Positions 22,201-33,603 of a stretch of 64,000 nt of DNA are shown here, one piece after another. The stretch lies in contig VNKQ01000004.1 of assembly GCA_016508695.1 (NCBI GenBank), positions 1,736,001-1,800,000 of the forward strand, read 5' to 3'. A program made the position numbers and the translations under genes. Each line of letters starts with the position of its first letter. The first letter of the stretch is position 1. The notes beneath the pieces were generated by a model, which worked only from the letters and a program-made list of their open reading frames with translations, did no database searches and was not told the origin of the DNA. The stretch comes from Hyphodiscus hymeniophilus. Taxonomy: Eukaryota; Ascomycota; Leotiomycetes; Helotiales; Hyphodiscaceae.

Positions 22201-23007
22201 ATCATATACCACGACCGTGTGAGGTCGATCCTACTGGCACAAACGTCGCACTTATTCTTGTTCCCACCTTGTACCTCTCTTCACTGTCCCCGAATTCACC
22301 AAATCATCACTAAATGCGCCTGATGTACCTAAATTCGCTTGATCGACATGTCACTGAAAAAGGAATGCACGCAGCACACTGGAAGCTAGGATGTGCGGAA
22401 GTATCTGGATAGTCGGTCAGTGAAACTTCTCTCATCAGCAATATGATCATGTAGCTGACCGAAACAGTTTTCTCATACAGAAGAGAAACAATTGGCTACG
22501 GGAAGAAGATAAGCCGATTCATGGCGCAGCCGTTGTGAGGTGCAGGAGAACCTTTATTTACTCGAGAACCCTTACGCAGACGAGCCTGCCTACGTACATA
22601 TCACTGCCTGTGGAAAGTGAGAGAAAGAAGAGGAAGTTTCCAGAGAGGTGTAAACCAACAGCATCATCAATTAAGAGTCTATGATTTCATCTCGCCTGTC
22701 CGTGAAGTTGCTTGAGCTCCCTCTCACACTTCCTCCCGTTGTTTGTTCCTGAGCGAGCCGAAATGCGTGATGAAGGCTGCAAATAGCCTTCATCGATATG
22801 TTTGCCCGTCCTTTTTTCTTGATGACGGACACGTTCTTGTCACGAGATCGATGTCGCGGATAGTAGTCCCTCGCTGCAAACGTTGAAATCCACATACGAC
22901 CGTTTATTAGACTTGTGTGCCACTCAAACGATTGAAGTGTCTGTATTTCTTCGTTTCCATACAGATCACTGCTCGCGATAAGTACATCGAAGTCCCGAAT
23001 CAACGAT

Positions 23008-24804
23008 TCAACCAGTGCTCTGCTTGACATAGCATGGAAGCCCTCCCTCCATTGGTAAAGTTAAGCTGTTCTTGCTGATTCTCTCCCTATCATCCGCAGC
23101 CACAAAGTCGAATTTCATCACCAGCGTAGCAATGACCTGGATTGCAACAAGCTCAGCCATTTTTTTGCCAAGACAAGTTCTGGGCCCTCCGTTGAAGACA
23201 GGATACTCGGAAGCGGACCTGGACACCAGATTGCCCTCTTCCAACCAACGTTCTGGCCGGAAGTCATCTGCATCTGGGCCCCAGATCAACTTGGATCTGT
23301 TCATTGCCCAAGTACACCAGAGGAGAATCGCCGTTCTGGGAAGATATGTTCCGTCGGGTAAGGTTGTGGCTTGCTCGCACTGTTTGAGCTCGAAAGGGAC
23401 GGGTGGATAAAATCGTAGGGCTTCGTAGAAGACGGCGGTGACATAGGGGAGAGAAGTAGGTCGACATAGAGCTGGATCAATATTGGACGAAGCATCCGAA
23501 GTTGTCGATCTTGCTTCTCTGATCTCACTGCGGATAGCCTCAACGACTTTCGGGTTTCGCATGAGCAGATAAAAGGTCCACGTCAACGCCTGGGCAGTAG
23601 TGTCTCTTCCTGTGCGAGGTCATTATTACAAATCGAGAGTGTCACCGCATAGAAACGCCTACCCGCGGAGAGATAATTTAGCGCTGCATCAGCAACCATT
23701 TGGTGATCGTCGATGGAATCGAGGAGCGAATTTATCAAGCTTCCTGAGATTGCATCGAGAGTCTTATCTTCGGACGATGCTGCAGCACTGCCAGAGTTCA
23801 ACTTCTGCCGAGAGTTGACTGCATTCTTCACTATGATATCGCCAAATGCTTTGACTTTCAAAACCGAGTCTCTAAATTTCCTGCCAAAGAAGATCTCCGT
23901 GATTTGCCAGAGAGGATTCTGAAACCTTTCCCCAGTCTTACCAGATGCATAGTCAAATGACTTCGAGAACGAATCTGAGTTATGGATGTCCATCTAGACG
24001 AAATCAGTCCACCATGTCCGAAAACGCATCTAATGGCAATTACATCGTAAGCCATTCGGCCCATGAGCTGAGTGGTAAGTTCATGAAAAACTGCTTCCAG
24101 ATCCACGATTGACCCGTTCTTGGATTTCTCCAACATCTGGACATTTTGGTGGAGAAATTTTGGAAGAATCACATCCGTAAGGACCTTCAGATTGGAAGCA
24201 CTGAGGAAATGCAGTCCCGCCTTTCTCTGGACTTTCCACAGATCACCGTCTGCATTTATGATACCGTTTCCTGCCACAGAACAGTCAGATATTGAAAAGT
24301 AACAAAGCGTTATTGAAGTAAATAAAACCCTGTACCGAATAGATCCCAGGATCTGCTTTTGAAGAAAGCTCCCTTGGCAAAGACGCCTTCATTCTTGAGT
24401 ACATACTCGAGGTTCCTCGGGTCATTGACAAGGACTCCTGGTGGCAGTGAAGGAACGGATATCTGGAGCGTCTCAAATCCATATTGCCGCTCACACTTCA
24501 CAAACCAAGAGAACAGCTTGTGGCGGGCTTGTAGAAAAAGAATTCCATTGCCCACGAGTGGTAATGTATTTGGAGGCCGTCTAGATCTCAGTCAGCTCTA
24601 TTATTACATTACGGTTGCATCAAAGTGTGGGCTTGAAAGCCCTACGAATGACTACGTCCATAGAACACTCATAGACGGCAGACTATTCTCTAGAATCTCC
24701 TACCTCAAACGCTTTCCATCCCGCTTGATGTTTGGACTCGAAAAGAGATAGTACGCAAAAAACAGCACGACCGTTGCAGAGAGAAGGATCGTTGCATCGT
24801 GCAT
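23008..24804 (-). CDS. Cytochrome P450 monooxygenase (CYP52/CYP86-clan-like)
   Basis: Five exons on the minus strand (24804-24704, 24580-24336, 24270-24044, 23993-23663, 23609-23008) give 501 residues; all four introns (123, 65, 50 and 53 bp) have GT...AG ends and matching phases. An N-terminal membrane anchor (ILLSATVVLFFAYYLF) is followed by a proline-rich hinge RRPPNTLPLVGNG. The I-helix oxygen-binding motif is AGRDTT, the K-helix is EALR, and the heme loop is FNGGPRTCLG with the thiolate ligand near Cys447. The overall pattern (GNGIINADGDLW, MGRMAYDM) resembles fungal P450s that hydroxylate fatty acids or alkanes, but the substrate is inference. It sits in the endoplasmic reticulum membrane and needs a P450 reductase. 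Confidence 0.9.
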
Positions 24805-25069
24805 TCTGCCTTGCGAATTGTAAATATCAAAACAAAGACAGCGTAATCATGGCACAAGATATCAAATATGTGACTGTTTAGTGTTGCCATACTGTTGGGA
24901 ACGCCAGCCCGGGTAGGTAGCACGGCCTGTAATGGGCTTAGTGCCAAGCCGCAGCCTTGTTTCACAGCGCAGCCGTGCAGATTCAAAGTCGACGACGACA
25001 TGATATATGTTCTCCAGCTTTCCGTATTCTACGTTTCTTCAAACTCCAACCGACTCTTGGTATCTCAAG

Positions 25070-26109
25070 ATGGTTCTAATCTGCCCCCGCATACACTTCT
25101 ACGAAATCAACGACCAAGCATGGTATGGATTATTACTCATTCACGAAATGCGAGTAGCGAGACCAGGCTGACCCAATACAGGTTCCCCAATACCTCCGTG
25201 AGAAAGTCCAATCCTGCCTCACGCTTTGCTGGACATTCCGGGTCCCCATCCTCCAAAAAGCGTCGCCCGCTCAGCTCGTCGCCAGCACCCTCTCTCGAAC
25301 GCTCTCCGACTCTGTCACCACCTACACGTATGTCGATTTCTGCGCAGGCGCAGGCGGTCCTACGCCCTTCATTGAGAGGGATCTAAATGCCCAGCTCTCT
25401 TCGCGCACTCTGAGCGATGGGCCCACGAATGGAACTGCGAGCGGCCTTGCGCCTCTCTCGCCGCGAGTTTTGAGCTCGGGAGCAGACAGTGGAGCTGTGA
25501 AGTTTGTGTTGACGGATTTACATCCGCACATCCCGGATTGGACGGAGGCTTCGAAGCGCAGCGAGAATCTTAGTTTTGTCTCGGAGCCGGTGGATGCTGC
25601 AAATGCCCCCACCCATCTCAATCGTAAAGATGGGAAGAAGATCTTCAGATTGTATAACTTGGCATTTCACCATTTCGACAACGAATTGGGAATGGCGATA
25701 TTGAAGAACACTATTGAGACAGCTGACGGCTTTGGGTATGTCTAGAATTTCTTTCGGATCACGAAATAGAAGCTAATATCAACGAATTAGCATTTTTGAA
25801 TTACAAGAACGGACCATTTCCTCTCTTATCACGATGATTGCAATGGGGCTCCTGATGTTTCTCATCACGCCCTTTTACTTTTGGAGATCGCCTGGACACC
25901 TGTTCTTCACCTATATAATACCTATCATACCGTTCGTTTTGGTCTTCGATGGATACATATCTTCACTACGAACGAGAAGTGCGGAGGAGGTCCAGGCTTT
26001 GATGAAGGAATGCGGAACTTCTTGCGATGGTTGGACTGTCAAAAATGGTCAGGAGCAGCATACGTTTCCAACAGGATATATGACCTGGGTGATTGGCATT
26101 AAGGAATGA
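25070..26109 (+). CDS. Conserved fungal membrane protein with methyltransferase-like motif; one-base frame break
   Basis: Exons 25070-25122, 25182-25735 and 25791-26109 are proposed. Exon 1 encodes MVLICPRIHFYEINDQAW. Exon 2 contains VDFCAGAGGPTPF, resembling the glycine-rich S-adenosylmethionine loop, then LTDLHPHIPDW. Exon 3 carries two hydrophobic segments (around LLMFLITPFYFW and FTYIIPIIPFVLVF) and ends GYMTWVIGIKE. The splice from exon 1 (tg|gtatgg) to exon 2 (acag|gttcccc) puts the protein one base out of frame. With one more C in the run 25185-25188 it would read WFPQYLRE, the continuation I expect from the family. The gene is therefore intact except for a likely sequence error. Enzyme activity is unproven. 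Confidence 0.7.
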
Positions 26110-26337
26110 CATCCGGCGATACCATGCTCGCTCAAGGAAATAATGTCCTGCGGTGATCGGCATAGAATATGAAAGAATGATATGATAGAAGACTTTTATT
26201 GCTGTATCATCCAGTCATTATTGATGCCGCATATCAAATGTTGCCATACTCCTTCCCAATGCCAACAACCAAGACTCCACGCTATTGAACACGAACACGC
26301 TCTCATCTGATTGCAAACATTAATCATCAACAGCATC

Positions 26338-29300
26338 CTAGGCAAAACTATCCTCGCCTTGCCAGATGCTCGACTTATCGGACTCGAGTGCTGTTCCTGG
26401 CTTCGGTTCTTCCTTGTCATCCTTCTCAATGCCCGCCTCTTGATCCTCCCTTTCTGTTATCGGATCATCTTCCACGATACCGGCAGACACTAAAAGATCC
26501 CACACTTTGTCTCTTCTGCTCAAGATATCCCTATCAGCGTCCAACCCGTCCAGTACTTTCAATCGACAGCATCCACCAACAATCAACATCTCATAGATCC
26601 GCCTCGAAGTCCTCGTAGCCATATCTAGGCGTGCAGCATATTTCTCGTCTTTCTCCCTGTCAGCTCTGCCTAACGTAAATGGCTCGGATCTATTCGGATC
26701 CCCGTCGGCGTCAATCTTGACCAATCGACTTTCTGGCAATGGGGAATAAAATCCTTGAGTCAGAGGATTGCTCCTAAGGTCTACGAGTGATAACGTCTGC
26801 AGCTGGTCCAGGGTGTCTGTTGTCCGCCTCAGCTTGGATATTCTATTGCCAGCTAGATAGAGCCTCTTCAAGCGAACAATGCCAAGAATTGGCCTTATGT
26901 CTTTTAGAGCATTGAAGTTTAGATTCAGGACTCTGGTGTTGGGAACCATCTCGCCAAATTCGGTCGGCAATGATTCGATCCCGCAATTTGCAAGCTCCAG
27001 GTATTGGAGATTGAGGAAACGAACGCGCGGAGCGAACGCATGGAGAAGATTGCCTGAGAGGAAGAGCTTGCGGACCTCGAAAGCTTCGTCGAGAAACGCA
27101 GGATCGACAACCGCTCCGTCCTGTTGTTCCCTCATGGAAAGACTGTCCAGATGCTTTGTCCTTAAAAGGCCAGTGATTGTACCGAGGCAGTTACGATCAA
27201 GATAGAGTAGGCGGAGATTGGGACATTGGTTAACATCGATTGATTCTAGGTTGTTTCCGCTGAGCTTGAGGTACTTTAAAGTGTCTGAGAACTCCATGGA
27301 AAGCGTAGAAAGTTCGTTGTCCTCCAAGTCGAGGGTCGAAAGGGATCGTAGTTCTCGTAGGTTCTTGACATCATGGATGCGATTGTCTCTGAGATCCAAG
27401 TCTGCCAATCGCTGCAGTTTAGTGCCAGCAAAGTCGAGCGACTCAATCATATTCCCCCGCATTCGCACACTGAGTAAACCGTCGAGATCTCGAATGCCAT
27501 CCAACGATGTGATTTTGTTGTTGTCCGCTTTGAGGCCTCTCAGATGGACCAAATTCTGGAAGGCCGACAGGCTCTCCAGTTCATTGTTTGAAACATCAAG
27601 ATATTGAAGATTGCTGAGATTACCCCATGCAGTGAGCTCCGAGAGTTTATTGTGTGCTACTCGCAGATGACGAAGGCTTGTCGGAGCACCGTTAAGTTGG
27701 GTAATTTGGTTCTTCGATACGTCCAATACTTCAAGTTGCTCGCAGAATTCATCAAGCTTGTGTAAATTAGTCAGATTCTTGTCTCGTAGTTCGATCTGTT
27801 TGAGGTGCTCCCAAAATGGCTCGCACGGCTCGATCTCAGCAATTTTTTCGACCAACTGCTTGATTGAAAGCGACAACGTTCTCTTGTTATTGCTTCCTGA
27901 ACTGAGGCGCTGGTCCTCAGCAATATAACTGACTTCCAGGCCAAAAGATTCATTTGCTTTGTGGATAGTGAAGGCTGACATAGGTGTGAGTGAGATGTTT
28001 CCAGCTTCACGCATTGGTCGCGGGGTAGTAGCAACCAGGCTACTAAACCGCTCTGGAGCAATAGGAGTTGAGACGACGACACTGATGCTTCTTTCGTTAC
28101 GCTCATCATTGTCTCCATTAACAGATTCCTCGTCGCATTCATCAATTCTCGACACGGGACGAGCAGAAAAGGTATGCCGGCTAATAGACAAGCGGGTTGA
28201 CGTGCTCCGCAAGGCTGTTCCCTTCTTATTCGAAGTAGTCTTTGAATTGCTGTCTCCCCTCTTACGTATGATAACACTATCCTCAAAATCTTCTTCAGGA
28301 TCATCGTCCAGGTCGCTTGCATTATTCACTACGTGATCAATGCTGTCCTCGTTGTCGTATGGGGACGGTCCAATCACAGATGCTATTGGAGACGAAAATG
28401 ATATTGTAACATTGCGGTGTTTGCGCGGGGTTCTGTGCTTGACTCGATCTCCCTTGGGTGAGATCTCTCTTTCGATCTCCTCTTCACTTTTTTCCGCTAC
28501 TTCCTTTCGGATCTCCAGCTTCATCGATTTCTGCATCTGTCTCTGCGGTTGCTTTTGGGATTCTGTAGGACGCGACTGCTCTGTAACCGGCAGCAGGTCA
28601 TCGCCCCAGGATGTGACCCTGGTATTGTTGGAATCGGCGGCAGTGGCACCGCTGGAGGTAAACCTTGTGAGCTTCGAGGGCTCTGATGAAGGTCCAGGAT
28701 CGGCATATATACGTCCGTTGGGTGCTTCGGAAGTGATCTGGATATTTTGTGGGATGCTTTTGAGACCCTGGAGATGTAAATTATCCTGGTTGATTTGGGC
28801 AACCCGCTCGTCTTCTTTCCGCTTTGCAGCGACAGCTTTGATGCGTTGGAGTTCTTGCGTCTCATCGACTGATAGGTCGGGGATATCACCGAAAGGATCA
28901 TCTTCGGTCTCATCCGAAGGTAAAAAGTTATGTGAACCGCCCAATCCACCAGAAGACATCCCTTTGACCCAAGCGTTCTTTTCGCGATCGAAGACCATCC
29001 CAGCAAGCTGCTCGGGTATCAAATGAGATACGGTATGGGGAGCAATCACACGGCGTGAATCAGAGTTCTTCGATGATCCCGTAGGGATGGATTGAGTTGT
29101 GGACTGGCCAGAAGATGCATTTGATCCATGAGAGGGAAATTCTGCCTCTTGAAGATCCTCACCGTTTGTTCGAACCGAAGAGCCAGAGTGCTTGCGCTTT
29201 CTTTGCATTTCAACATTTTCAGAGATCCGCATGTTTGGCGGCTCACTTTCCACAACGTTTTCATCCCTGATTCGACTACCAAAAGCCTTTGATATCGTTT

Positions 29301-32170
29301 CTTCTGTCATACGTCGGATTTCTATGGCAGATGCCACTGCTTCCCTGGCGGCTGCAATGGATTTTACGGACGAGCCAATGATGCCATCCATGTCACTCAT
29401 CTCTTGGTATTTCTGTAAGTGGCTCAATATCTCCGGGTCTTCCTGTCTCAAAGGCAGTCTCGGTAGAGGTGCGCCACCCTCTCTACTAGGTGGCCTAGAG
29501 AATGGCTCTTGAGTAGACTCTTGGTATGACTCTTCGAGAATTTCATCTCCAATGGAATGGTCGGCAGGCTTGTTCCGACCGTTCTCGGACTCGGATTCTT
29601 CGACACTGGCCAAACCACTTCTTGGTCTCGCTTTACCCCTGATTCCAGCCATGATTTTCTTGGCCTCATCTAGAAAATCTTGCGTCGTTACCGAACCTTT
29701 CCGGCTATCATTGAGCATTTGCTGACCCATCCCAAGTACCACCGACATTTTGAGCGGATCTGTAGTGTCGAGCTCAGCCTGAAACTTGGCAATCTTCTCC
29801 CGCTGAAGATTCTCTCGTTCAGTAGCATCATCTATTTCCTGAAGTGGCGAACGCTCATGCTGCTGGCTATTTCGTTGGCTAGGAGTTGGGGTACGAGGCC
29901 TCAGTATTTGTCGCATTGCAAGAACTTTCGGATTGGCGGCTTGTTGGTCGTCGCCACGCCTAGCATCTTTCCGCTTTCTGCCAATAACGGATTGCATCTG
30001 CTGATGGGTATCTTTCAGTGAATCCAGCTCTAGGTCGAGGTCCAATCCTTTGTCCTCATCAAGATCGGTCTGCTGCAGTGTCCGCCGCCGCTTAGGGGTG
30101 GGGTCCTTCAGGGGGGATCGTGGTAATCGTTTGCCTTCGGAATTTCCATCGTGTTTCCTAGGTGTTTCTAGGTTCTCTATTCGTTGAGATGCTGTGGGTT
30201 CTGAGATTTCCTCAGAACTGCCAGTATGGGGTCGGCCTGTTTTCCGGACTGTAATGGTTTTTTTTCTTGTCGTGCTCGTAGTGTTGATCAACTTGGTTCT
30301 TTTTTCCGTGAACGTTCCTTCTTCCAGCGCTGGTGATGCTTCCAACTGGAATTTGAACCGAGTCTGGGTACTGGGGTCGAGAACCGGGAGTGATAAGTTC
30401 TCCTTGTCGTCTTCTTCCAACCTCGATTCAAATGCATCATAGGATATATCTTCACTAAATTGAAATCCATCAAGCTCGCCATCTCCGAAACTACTGAACT
30501 TCCTGGCTGTTTTCTTCAGATTCCAATCACCTTGTGACCCCTTGAGTGGACTGGATTCAGCAACAAAGGCATCGTTCAGTCCGGGACCAGTAGAATCTTG
30601 ACCAAAGACCGATGGCGTAGCCATCTCTGAGTCTTCGTCAAATCGCTCCTCAAACTGGCTCAGCCTTCGAAGTAGCTTTTGATTCGTAAAAGTATCATAG
30701 GTGCCAAAGAGCTTGAGAGGGCTTCCGGAACTGCTCTTGTCTACCTTGTTCACAGGCTTTGCAGGGCTCGGATGAGGCGTTTGCGGAACTGGCGGCGGCG
30801 ATATTTGAGTCTCCTTTCCCAAGTCATATTCTTTCGAGGGCCGAGTTTTCTTAATATTTGGAAGCTGCTTAGGTGTGCTTGCCTGCATGGATTCCTCAGG
30901 GAGAAGTGCGGATTCATCGATCGCCGGGAGAGATGATGGGCTCAAAGGTCGGTTCTGAAAAGATCCTTCATGAGAACGACCGCCTCGACGTACGTTGACG
31001 AAAGTACCAAGGGGGGCTAAATGCTCGGTTTCGGCAGTCACATCTGCGGGAGCGTCTGAGGGTGGCTCTTCCGATTCCATGACACTTTGACGATCGCTAC
31101 CAGCTTTTAGTTTTTCCAACCGTTCCTGTAACTCCTCGGGTGGAACATCCAATGCTGCGTAGTCGATTCCTCCTTCCACTGTATTGTGCCTCGCAATATA
31201 TATAGGACTCAACTCTTCGTTTCGCATGTCGCTTTGGCCACTGACCATCCGCACCGCTCCTTTCATCTGCCCCCCTCTGGAAGTGCCGAGGAATCGAAGT
31301 TTGACGGGTCTGAAACAATGTCCCGGTTCTCAACCCTACGCATGCCTGGTCTGAAGCTGCTGCTCCTGCTCAGGTCATTTGCTGAGAATTCGCTACCAGC
31401 TACTTCGACGTCCGCCAACTTGTATTGTACAACGCGTGGCTGCTGCCGATTCCGATTCTGTTGCGCTACCTCTTCTTGCAGATTGTCTGCTTCCGACTGT
31501 TGGGAGCCATGTTGCCAATTGTAAGGCGGAGGGCTCGATGGCATGTATATGCTACCATCTTGAAAACGATTTTTCGGAAGCTTGGTGGGGGGAGATTTTT
31601 GCGACGGAGGCGGGCAGAAGATCGATTCGAGGCCTGCTGGGGCAAAAAGATCGCGCTGCTCACCGTACGCAACTTCTCCATCCAAAAGTCTTCTAAACGG
31701 TTGTCAGTATTCGTTGTAATACGTCACTTTATGATCCGAAGCAGAGCTTGTCCAACTGCTGCCCGTCAAGGTCTTCCTTGCAACCTTACTCACCTTTTCC
31801 ATTCAGGTGTCTCTTTTGACCCCTTCTCCGGCGACACAGTGACTGATTTATTGTGCTGGATTGTATCGTATGGAGCCGATTGCGCAGATGAAGCAGAAAA
31901 CGATCGCCGCAGCTTCGAGGGGCGTCGAACTGCAGGTTGGGACAATCGAATGTTATTATCGCTTGGACTTCGTTCTGCCAAAGGCCTATGAATATCACCA
32001 CCAGCTGTCCATGAGATTTTCTCGGGGTGTTGTCTAGGTATGCGACTCGACATGACGCGCGAGTCTGATGTGCTGCTTGCCATAGAGGGCAGCGACGGTA
32101 CTGGAGAGCCAGAAGATCGTGGTTGCGAGACCCAATCTTCTGAAAGAGAATCCAGCCATGCTCCGTCCAT
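26338..32170 (-). CDS. cdc11: Septation-network scaffold, Cdc11/Nud1-like LRR protein; one-base frame break
   Basis: Exon 1 is 32170-31794 and starts MDGAWLDSLSEDWVSQ. A 101-bp intron (31793-31693) leads into WKRRLLDGEVAYGEQRDLF. The protein then runs to 26338, about 1,900 residues. The N-terminal two thirds are disordered and rich in Ser, Pro and charged residues. The last third has a leucine-rich repeat array (LEVLDVSKNQITQL, LQYLDVSNNELESL and similar) and a capping region. Cdc11/Nud1 proteins sit at the spindle pole body and anchor the septation initiation or mitotic exit network. Near 31270 the frame shifts by one base at a six-C run (G6 on the coding strand). With one more base it reads ALPEGGQMKGAVRM. 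A 50-bp intron starting gtttca could also bridge it, but it would delete residues I expect to be conserved. Confidence 0.85.
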
Positions 32171-33603
32171 TGCGATGCGGATTGTGGTTGTGGGTGTTAT
32201 TCAGGATTCGAGTTGCATCGAGACTGGTATTCCGAGGTCGTGTTGTTGATGCCCCGGCGCGTCGACTATTGACTTTCAATGAGAAATTTGTTGTTGTAGG
32301 GCTGCCGGAAGAATAAAATCAGAGACCTGCTGCTAATATGTTCGATTAATACTGGACGCGTCGAGAAGCGTATCTCAAGTCTTGAGCACGGTTCTGGATC
32401 CTAACAAGTAGATCGTAGAGCGTCTGTTGCGGCGCTCAAGTTGCCCTGCCAATACCCGCGAACAAGGCTGGGAGTCAGCCTCGTCCAAAAATAATGCGGA
32501 AAACCCACAATTTTTCCAAATCGCTTGAGCGTCTAAGCAACTCGGGACTTGGAGCATAGCACCATTGAATCTCCTGGTGTTTTAGTAGTACTAATGTGGG
32601 TTTTCTTCAGACTGCACTGCATCTACTATGCATGGGTCTTAGAACCGGCGCACAGATGACCTTTTTTATATGCCCAAGAATAGCAAAACTGGTCAATGCA
32701 TCAAAAGACAATTCAATATGCTAACATCGTCTCCAAGGGACTGGTCGAGCCGGTTTATTTACTTAGGTACGTATATCTCAGCGAAGGATACGCTGTGCCT
32801 CCCGAATTGACCCCTGTGCCTGTAAACCTGGACGAGGAGGAAATGGACCCCATTATTTGGTGGAGGTGTAAGACAATTGAAATAAAAATGCCTCGGCAAG
32901 GAGTCGCACAAGGACTAAGCTGTAACGTCAATTAGCATCTTGCTCTGACCAAAAAGCATAGGAATAAAATCCCGCATCTTGGTCACCATCAAGCTAAATA
33001 ACAATTTATCTTGATGGCATACCCTGGGGTCCGAAATACTGATGATATAGAGCTATCGATAGGCCGAACTGTACAATAAGTCGACTATTCCCCTCTTATG
33101 AGTATTTGCAGCTACAAATTAGATTGAGAGGAATGTAAGTTATATGAGGATCACGTGTGTGACGGTCCAGATCGATCAGATCCGAGATCGAGAGGAGATT
33201 GGCGAAAGGTTATAAGCCTTGTTGAATGTACGAAGGATTGGGTTTGCTGGTCGGGAAGACCAAAGAGAGAGCGAATACTGATGTAATGACACCGAGAGCT
33301 AGAAAGAGGGCCAGTGGGAGACAACAAATACAGGTGAGAAGCTGAAAGCGAGAAGCCAATACTAGAAGGCCTTCAACAGATCACATAGCCGACAAAAAAG
33401 GTGTGTGATTTAATAGGTTCAGGCTATAATTTAGAGCTACTCATTGCTTGAGGGTATCTTTGAAAACCCTACCACATAATCCTACCCATAGTCCTAAATT
33501 TGTTTATGTAAATGTACCGAACGCCCAAACACCATGTTCTGATAGAGAATCCCACCTCCGAGTGCTATGCAATGCCCAAATCAACAACGCCGTACAACAA
33601 TAG
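32171..33603. other. Intergenic, no gene seen
   Basis: A 1.4-kb spacer between two minus-strand genes. It is the presumed promoter of the Cdc11-like gene and the 3' region of the next one. A frame at 32696-32935 on the plus strand has no family resemblance. Confidence 0.4.

Larger units (their letters stand above)
18389..23007. other. Gene-poor block of 4.6 kb
   Basis: I find no defensible gene between the cellobiohydrolase start and the P450 stop. The first kilobase is the cellobiohydrolase promoter. From about 19 to 22.6 kb there are many short frames on both strands, none with a clean motif. A minus-strand frame at 20088-20414 starts MAEFTAILVAI, faintly recalling a P450 C-terminal helix, and plus-strand frames at 20.9-22.2 kb could be exons of an unknown gene. 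Decay of old genes or a rapidly evolving gene are both possible. Confidence 0.4.

Noticed and set aside
22671..23030. 119-codon minus-strand frame overlapping the P450 end
   Set aside because: It overlaps the P450 stop in another frame and has no family resemblance.
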